This document shows, in pieces, positions 7,448-11,298 of a stretch of 11,298 bases of DNA. The position numbers and the translations under genes are program-made. The notes under the pieces were generated by a model that ran no database searches, was not told where the DNA came from, and saw only the letters and a list, made by a program, of their open reading frames with translations. This stretch comes from Chloroflexota bacterium. GTDB taxonomy: Bacteria > Chloroflexota > Anaerolineae > J102. Positions within the stretch are counted from its first letter, which is position 1. Every line of letters begins with the position of its first letter. The stretch is from the NCBI GenBank assembly GCA_003353825.1, contig PIVW01000162.1, positions 1 through 11,298 on the forward strand, given 5' to 3'.

Positions 7448-7870
7448 TTACAGCCGGCGCCTCTCCCCAAGAAGAAAACACCCGAGGCGAAAGGCCGCGA
7501 GCGCTGAGGGGTGGGGCGAAGAGGTGACTGTGCGCGGGCAGGCGTAAACCAGCGCCAGGGTCCAGATCATGCGGGGGGCGCCGCCCAGCCAAAGGATCGT
7601 CAGGGCCAGCAGGTCGCTGCTCAGGCTAACGAGAATGAAGCGGGGGCGCTCCTCTCGCCGCGACAGTTCCAGATCACTGACCCAACCCCGCCGCAGACCG
7701 ATGAGGATGTAGGCCAGGGGAATGCCAGTGAGCATCAGCAGCGCCAGCAGCGCCCATCCCACGCCCGCCCAGCCAGCCACGTGCCAGCCAATGGCGGGGA
7801 GGATGATGAAGGAGAGGATTGAGCTATCGAAGAAAATAGAAACCCAGCGAGCCAGGCGGTCGAGGTTCAT
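7448..7870 (-). pseudogene. PAP2-like membrane protein, 3'-truncated
   Basis: The first 111 codons (7870 to 7538) read as a bacterial PAP2-superfamily-like membrane protein. Hydrophobic segments lie at about 15-33, 35-58 and 83-97, a fourth begins at 101, and a loop DLELSRREERPRFIL lies at 66-80. After VYAC the frame becomes 29 unrelated Arg/Pro/Ser-rich residues and stops. The family's later phosphatase motif, with the SxHxxG-type histidine, is absent, so the product should be inactive. The break at about 7537 lies just outside the putative hsdM promoter, so the restriction island or a deletion beside it probably removed the 3' half. No Shine-Dalgarno is evident upstream of the ATG. The family assignment is from overall character and the REER loop and is less sure than the truncation. 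Confidence 0.6.
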
Positions 7871-8030
7871 AAATAGTTACGTGCAGACAGTCAATAGAAT
7901 CAACACGATACTAGATGACAGGCCACCGTGTAAAAAGCTCGATTGTTTATTTTGCCTTGGATTGTGTTGCTCTTTGCCGTTGGATTACAGTCTGGCTACA
8001 ACGCTCGGACGGTCTCCCAGACCGCCATCG

Positions 8031-8080
8031 TGCCCAGTCATCCACGTCCAGTTCCGCCTGGCGTCATTGGCAACTGGGCA
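8031..8080. repeat. Nested inverted repeat in the intergenic region
   Basis: An outer perfect 8-bp stem pairs TGCCCAGT (8031-8038) with ACTGGGCA (8073-8080). Inside it, CCAG (8048-8051) pairs with CTGG (8058-8061), and this inner stem extends to about seven pairs with one bulged T through ACG and CGT. The result is a compact two-level hairpin. No T-tract follows on the plus strand, so a simple terminator is not supported. It could be a structured leader, a small RNA or a degenerate repeat. Confidence 0.4.
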
Positions 8081-8110
8081 TAAGTGACCATACATTTACT
8101 GCATATTGCG

Positions 8111-8142
8111 TTCACAATCCCTTCACATTTTCCTGTCATACT
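8111..8142 (+). promoter_or_regulatory. Candidate regulated promoter with TTCACA direct repeats for the Met-rich gene
   Basis: TTCACA occurs at 8111-8116 and 8122-8127, an 11-bp period typical of tandem sites for OmpR/PhoB-family response regulators. CATACT (8137-8142) could be the -10, with the repeats covering the -35 position as at activator-dependent promoters. CTGTCAT at 8133-8139 also resembles a Pho-box half-site. Transcription from here would give a leader of about 135 nt. A metal-responsive regulator such as a CopR homologue is a reasonable but unproven guess. Confidence 0.4.
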
Positions 8143-8284
8143 GACGCACAAATCAAGTAAGCATCGTACGTATGGTTTGGTCAGTCGCCCATCTCGACCC
8201 CTATCGCCACCCTAACCTCGTATCCTGGCGACACCGGCAAAACCTTACATCTCACTGCCCCCCCAACACATGGAGATACCCAAA

Positions 8285-8638
8285 ATGAAACGTAATAAAG
8301 TACTAGCCATTACCACTCTCTTCATACTCTCGCTAGTAGTCTTCGCCGGCGCAGTCCTGGCGCAAGGCCCCGACACCAATAACCCCAATGATGCAGGGTG
8401 GCTTGGTCATATGCAACAATGGATGGGCCCCGAAGCCTGGGGCGAGATGATCCAACATATGACGCAGATCCACGGCCCCGAATTTACAACGGAAATGTTA
8501 CAAAAGATGGACGAAACCGGCGGCTGTCACGGTGACGGTGATTATCAAGACATGATGAGCGGCAGTCATATGGGCTCATACATGAGCGGCGGCATGATGC
8601 GCGGCGCTTATCGAAATATGATGAACTCGGCCTTCTAA
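8285..8638 (+). CDS. Secreted Met/His-rich small protein, probable copper-binding
   Basis: A 117-residue protein with a clear Sec signal peptide: KRNK, then a hydrophobic core ITTLFILSLVVFAGA and a likely cut after AVLA at residue 26. The mature part, about 91 residues, contains 14 methionines and 5 histidines. They cluster as GHMQQWM, EMIQHM and, near the C-terminus, MMSGSHMGSYMSGGMM. One cysteine is present (C81, followed by H82). Met/His-rich composition is common in extracytoplasmic Cu(I)-binding proteins. Combined with the multicopper oxidase downstream, this suggests copper binding or delivery outside the membrane. I do not recognise a named family. I chose the ATG at 8285 rather than the one at 8270, because GGAGA lies 8 nt upstream and the signal peptide then starts normally. 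A strong hairpin follows the stop. Codons look normal for the block. Confidence 0.8.
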   Translation: MKRNKVLAITTLFILSLVVFAGAVLAQGPDTNNPNDAGWLGHMQQWMGPEAWGEMIQHMTQIHGPEFTTEMLQKMDETGGCHGDGDYQDMMSGSHMGSYMSGGMMRGAYRNMMNSAF

Positions 8639-8658
8639 CCATCTCTGTGCACCATCAC

Positions 8659-8702
8659 AATATGAGATGACCGGCGCCAACAAACGTCGGTCATCTCATA
8701 TT
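8659..8702 (+). terminator. Strong 18-bp hairpin after the Met-rich gene
   Basis: AATATGAGATGACCG (8659-8673) pairs perfectly with CGGTCATCTCATATT (8688-8702). GCG and CGT extend the stem by three pairs, one a G-U, around an 8-nt loop. It begins 20 nt after the stop codon, as a terminator would. However, CTCACTCG follows instead of a T-tract, so it may be a partial terminator or an mRNA-stabilising or processing hairpin. It also ends 16 nt before the DUF302 remnant. Confidence 0.55.
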
Positions 8703-8718
8703 CTCACTCGCTTGGGGT

Positions 8719-8928
8719 TTGCCTGAGTTGGCTCACCAGGCGTTGCAAGAGGAACTTGAAATCGCCTTGCTCCTACCCCGCAACATGATCATTTGCGAGG
8801 AGAATGGGGGTAGTGTAGTCTCCATCATCGATCCCATCATCATGTTTGGCGTCATTGACAATCCAGCGCTCCTTCAAGCGGCCACTGAAGCCCAGGCTCG
8901 CTTGCGACGGGTTGTCGAAGCTGTGCAG
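8719..8928 (+). pseudogene. DUF302-family C-terminal remnant
   Basis: About 70 residues match the C-terminal part of DUF302 proteins: PELAHQALQEELEIALLLP, then an acidic strand ending GGSVVSIIDPIIMFGV, then DNPALLQAATEAQARLRRVVEAV. The N-terminal half of the domain is missing: the frame is open only back to 8671 and runs into the hairpin rather than more DUF302 sequence. No plausible start with a ribosome site exists. DUF302 proteins are small, have no settled function, and are often found beside metal- or redox-related genes. No stop follows in frame, so the frame continues by chance through the leader of the multicopper oxidase. I read it as a 5'-truncated relic, not as a domain of the oxidase. 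Confidence 0.65.
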
Positions 8929-9042
8929 GCAGAACCGTCATGGAGCTGGATGGGGACTTCAACCCCTGGGCGGATGCCGGTAAAGAACTTCTGGGCTCCT
9001 AAACCCGATTCGACACTATTCACAAACTCTTGGAACAACACT

Positions 9043-10671
9043 ATGAATCACGAAAGATCCCTTAATCGTAGACGTTTTTTGAGCTTGATGGGCGCGGGTA
9101 CCGCTTTGGCCTTTACCGGTCTGAAACCTGCCTCAGCCGCCCTTCTGGATCAGAGGTCACAAGACTTCTATGACTCCGCCGACTTCACACCCGATGTTGA
9201 ACTGGTTCTGCGCGCCGTCGAAACTCAAGTTTCGATCTTACCCGGCAGCCCCACTCGTGTGTGGAGCTATCAAGGAGAATTGCTTAAAGGCGATGCCTCT
9301 CATCTGCAAACTCTGCCAGAGTCATATCTCGGCCCAATAATTCGTGTGCAAACCGGCCAGAAAGTGCGAATCCACTTCATCAACCAACTGGCGGAAGAGA
9401 GCGTTGTGCATTGGCACGGCTTGCACATCCCCGCCGACATGGACGGCCACCCGCGCAACGCCATTGCGCCCGGTGAGACCTACGTTTACGAATTCGAAGT
9501 GCGTAACCGAGCCGGAACTTACTGGTATCATCCTCACCCACATGGCCGCACAGGTATCCAAGTGTATTATGGCCTGGCCGGGCTTTTCCTGGTCAGCGAT
9601 GCTGCCGAGCAGGGCGCCGGCCTGCCCTCCGGCCAGTTTGATATCCCTCTCGTGCTCCAAGATCGCAGCTTTGACGGCAACAATCAGTTCGCCTACCTGT
9701 CCTATGGTATGGGCGACATGCAGATGGGCCACATGGGCAATCGCATCCTGGTCAACGGCCGACCTGAGGCGTCCCTCACCCTTCAGCCGGGGACTTACCG
9801 CTTCCGCCTGCTCAATGGCTCCAATGCCCGTATGTTCAAACTGGGTTGGCATGACGAACAAGCGCTCACCGTGATCGCCACGGACGGCGGTTTGCTCGAT
9901 GCGCCGCTGCAGCGAGATTACGTCACGTTGGCTCCGGGCGAACGCGTAGAACTGCTGGTGCAACTCAACGAAGCCCAGGCCGGCCTGCCCCTGCTCATGC
10001 AAAGCCGCAATTTCTCAGATGGTATGGGCGGCATGCCCGGCGGCGGCATGGATCCCATCCTGCCCAACGGCGATGAATTCGAAGTGCTGACAGTGCGGGT
10101 CGCCGGCGATGCACCCGCCCACCATACGTTTTTGCCCAGTGTGATAGCGGGTCCGACTGTAGCGGCTTCTATCGAGGAGACAGCCAGTACCGCCCCTCCT
10201 CAAACAAGTGTTGCCGAACCGGATCGCAGCTTTCGTCTGCGCTGGGAAGATGGCCGCTGGACGATTAACGGCAGGGTGTTCGAGATGGAAGGTGTGGCTG
10301 AGGATGAAATTGTGGCGTTGGGGGCCACTGAGATCTGGGAGTTTATCAACGAAGCGACCGGTCATGGTGGTCATGGTGGGCCTGGCGACGGCATGATGGG
10401 GCCAATGATGGCGCATCCCATGCACATCCACGGCCTGCAATTCCGGGTGCTGGAACGTACGATAGACACTGGCCAAATGGAACATTGGCACACGATGAAC
10501 GAGGGCTACGTCGACGAAGGCTGGAAGGATACCGTGTTGATCATGCCGGGCGAAACGGTTAAGCTGCAAATTCAGTTTGCAGATTATCCCGGTCTCTATC
10601 TCTACCACTGCCACAATCTTGAGCACGAGGATGCAGGTATGATGCGGAATTATCTGGTGCAGGCGACCTGA
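9043..10671 (+). CDS. Tat-exported multicopper oxidase (CueO/laccase-like)
   Basis: Multicopper oxidases couple one-electron substrate oxidation to reduction of O2 to water; CueO-like members oxidise Cu(I) outside the membrane. The 542-residue protein has a twin-arginine signal, NRRRFLSLMGAG at 8-19, with a likely cut after ASA near residue 32. All four copper motifs are complete: HWHG at 123-126, WYHPHPHG at 161-168, HPMHIHG at 458-464, and HCHNLEHEDAGMM at 522-534. The last carries C523, H528 and axial M533 for type 1 copper. Met/His-rich loops (about 223-231, 327-336 and 441-456) resemble the Met-rich segment of CueO and favour a copper role over a phenol laccase. The frame is open 5' to beyond 8719. 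I prefer the ATG at 9043, because it sets the Tat signal at the N-terminus; the ribosome site, TTGGA 8 nt upstream, is weak. The Met-rich gene upstream may share its role. Confidence 0.93.
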   Translation: MNHERSLNRRRFLSLMGAGTALAFTGLKPASAALLDQRSQDFYDSADFTPDVELVLRAVETQVSILPGSPTRVWSYQGELLKGDASHLQTLPESYLGPIIRVQTGQKVRIHFINQLAEESVVHWHGLHIPADMDGHPRNAIAPGETYVYEFEVRNRAGTYWYHPHPHGRTGIQVYYGLAGLFLVSDAAEQGAGLPSGQFDIPLVLQDRSFDGNNQFAYLSYGMGDMQMGHMGNRILVNGRPEASLTLQPGTYRFRLLNGSNARMFKLGWHDEQALTVIATDGGLLDAPLQRDYVTLAPGERVELLVQLNEAQAGLPLLMQSRNFSDGMGGMPGGGMDPILPNGDEFEVLTVRVAGDAPAHHTFLPSVIAGPTVAASIEETASTAPPQTSVAEPDRSFRLRWEDGRWTINGRVFEMEGVAEDEIVALGATEIWEFINEATGHGGHGGPGDGMMGPMMAHPMHIHGLQFRVLERTIDTGQMEHWHTMNEGYVDEGWKDTVLIMPGETVKLQIQFADYPGLYLYHCHNLEHEDAGMMRNYLVQAT

Positions 10672-10719
10672 CGCCGATACCTTGCAAACAAGAAGTCCTG
10701 CGTGTCCACCACGTAAGTT

Positions 10720-11205
10720 GTGATCCTGACCACGGACGCCCTTCATCGGGCGGCCTGGCGCGCGCTGCTATCGGCGCAACCGCACATCGAGGTGGCGGGA
10801 ACGGTGGGTGAACTTGAGGCGATGAGTCACTCTTCGCAACCGGAGGGTCGGCGACCTTGCTGGTAGACATTCACGGCCTGTCACCGACGGTTGTCAGTGA
10901 TCTCGTCGCGCAACAGTAATCCGGCAGGGATCCTCGTTCTGGTTTCTTCCTACGAGCTGTCTGAGTTCCTGCCGTTGTTACGCACAGGAGCTTTGGGCTG
11001 CATCTCGCGTGACGCCGCCGTCGCCGATCTGACCGGAGCCGTTATTGCTGTGGGCAGGGACAAATTCGCGTTGCCGCCCGAAGAAGCGGGCCGGGCGCTA
11101 TCTGCTCTGGCGAGAGGCGATACCCCCGAGAGAACACTGATCGACATGTCGTGGATGAGTCATTGTGCGCGTCAATGTGCTCCGAACTTTAGGAATGGCA
11201 CTTAA
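10720..11205 (+). pseudogene. Degraded NarL/LuxR-type response-regulator receiver domain
   Basis: Three pieces together read as one receiver domain. Piece one (GTG at 10720) has TTDALHRAAWRALLSAQPHIEVAGTVGE and hits a TAG at 10864. Piece two, in another frame from about 10845 to 10916, has ATLLVDIHGLSPTVVSDLV with the candidate phospho-acceptor Asp. Piece three, back in the first frame, has ILVLVSSYELSEFLPLLRTGALGCISRDAAVADL and ends at 11205. Two compensating shifts, near 10841-10850 and 10905-10917, are needed. The acidic pair near the start is reduced to TD and the usual Lys is Arg. The LuxR-type DNA-binding domain is missing: after DTPERTLID the sequence turns unrelated and stops. No ribosome site is evident at the GTG. 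It starts 48 nt after the oxidase stop and could be the relic of a regulator for that locus. Sequencing error is the alternative for the shifts but not for the missing domain. Confidence 0.65.
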
Positions 11206-11298
11206 ATAACTTACACATTTCAATACCTTCGCCGAACATTTGAGCTAATGAGAAAGACAGAGCAGATTGTATAATTGTTTTTTGCAACCAGATTCAAT
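11206..11298. other. AT-rich right end without a recognised gene
   Basis: Nothing coding is recognised. A perfect TATAAT lies at 11270-11275 on the plus strand, followed by a T-rich run. I see no -35 hexamer at normal spacing, so a promoter for a gene beyond the window is only possible. Confidence 0.3.

Larger units (their letters stand above)
7871..8284. other. Gene-free stretch between the island and the copper-associated genes
   Basis: I find no convincing protein or RNA gene in these 414 nt; the open frames here lack recognisable protein character. It holds the 5' flank of the PAP2-like gene, a small GC hairpin (CGGTCT/AGACCG at 8010-8024), a nested inverted repeat (8031-8080), paired TTCACA repeats and a possible -10 (8111-8142), and a 7-C run at 8258-8264. 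The Met-rich gene's ribosome site GGAGA at 8272-8276 lies at the right end. Confidence 0.6.

Noticed and set aside
7395..7592. Minus-strand open frame that might continue the PAP2-like protein by a frameshift
   Set aside because: Its residues (Pro/Arg/Ser-rich, few hydrophobic runs) do not resemble the missing membrane half, so deletion explains the break better than a frameshift.
8010..8024. Short hairpin CGGTCT/AGACCG as a terminator
   Set aside because: Only six pairs with a 3-nt loop and no T-tract on either side; probably chance.
7915..8160. Plus-strand open frame in the intergenic region
   Set aside because: No start context, Cys/Arg/Ser-rich composition, and it covers the inverted repeat and the promoter-like repeats.
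8940..9002. Small open frame of 20 codons starting MELDGDFNPWADAG
   Set aside because: It overlaps the end of the DUF302 relic in another frame, has no good ribosome site, and matches no family I know.
8719..10671. A single 650-residue DUF302-multicopper oxidase fusion
   Set aside because: DUF302 is truncated, no ribosome site precedes it, and the Tat signal with RRRFL begins at the ATG at 9043.
1..11298. CRISPR array, tRNA/rRNA genes, insertion sequence or integrase
   Set aside because: No regular repeat-spacer pattern, no tRNA-like cloverleaf noticed, and no transposase or integrase motif in any frame.

Overview
The window looks like bacterial chromosomal DNA of moderate GC, with two functional blocks separated by broken genes. 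The mix of a PAP2-like membrane protein, a DUF302 fragment, a Met-rich secreted protein and a Tat-exported multicopper oxidase reminds me of Chloroflexota. That is an impression from gene style only; there is no rRNA or other marker to confirm it.

Left block (1-7431, all minus strand): a type I restriction-modification island. Transcription runs right to left: hsdM (methyltransferase), a Fic-domain protein with a C-terminal winged helix, hsdS (specificity), a truncated darT toxin, darG (macrodomain antitoxin) and hsdR (restriction/translocase subunit, running off the left edge). Fic to hsdR is tightly packed: fic and hsdS overlap by 4 nt, hsdS and darT' share a TGATG, darT' and darG overlap, and 44 nt separate darG from hsdR. 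The one sizeable gap, between hsdM and fic, is AT-rich. It holds three regularly spaced imperfect palindromes (centres 5029, 5069, 5110) whose six arms share the consensus TATATTATGGGC. This is probably an operator array, most simply bound by the Fic protein's own winged helix. It would let methylase be expressed independently of specificity, DarTG and restriction genes. DarT has lost its C-terminal half, including the part that holds the catalytic glutamate in the family, while DarG appears intact.

Boundary (about 7400-8284): a PAP2-like membrane protein gene reads normally for about 111 codons and then ends in unrelated sequence, probably where the island joins older DNA. A gene-free stretch of about 410 nt follows. 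It holds a nested inverted repeat and TTCACA direct repeats spaced 11 bp, which resemble a site for an OmpR/PhoB-type regulator.

Right block (8285-11298, plus strand): a small secreted Met/His-rich protein, a strong hairpin, the C-terminal remnant of a DUF302 gene, and a complete multicopper oxidase with Tat signal and all four copper motifs. Together these suggest periplasmic or extracytoplasmic copper handling. Downstream lies a degraded NarL-type response-regulator receiver domain with shifted frames and no DNA-binding domain. The last 93 nt hold no recognisable gene.
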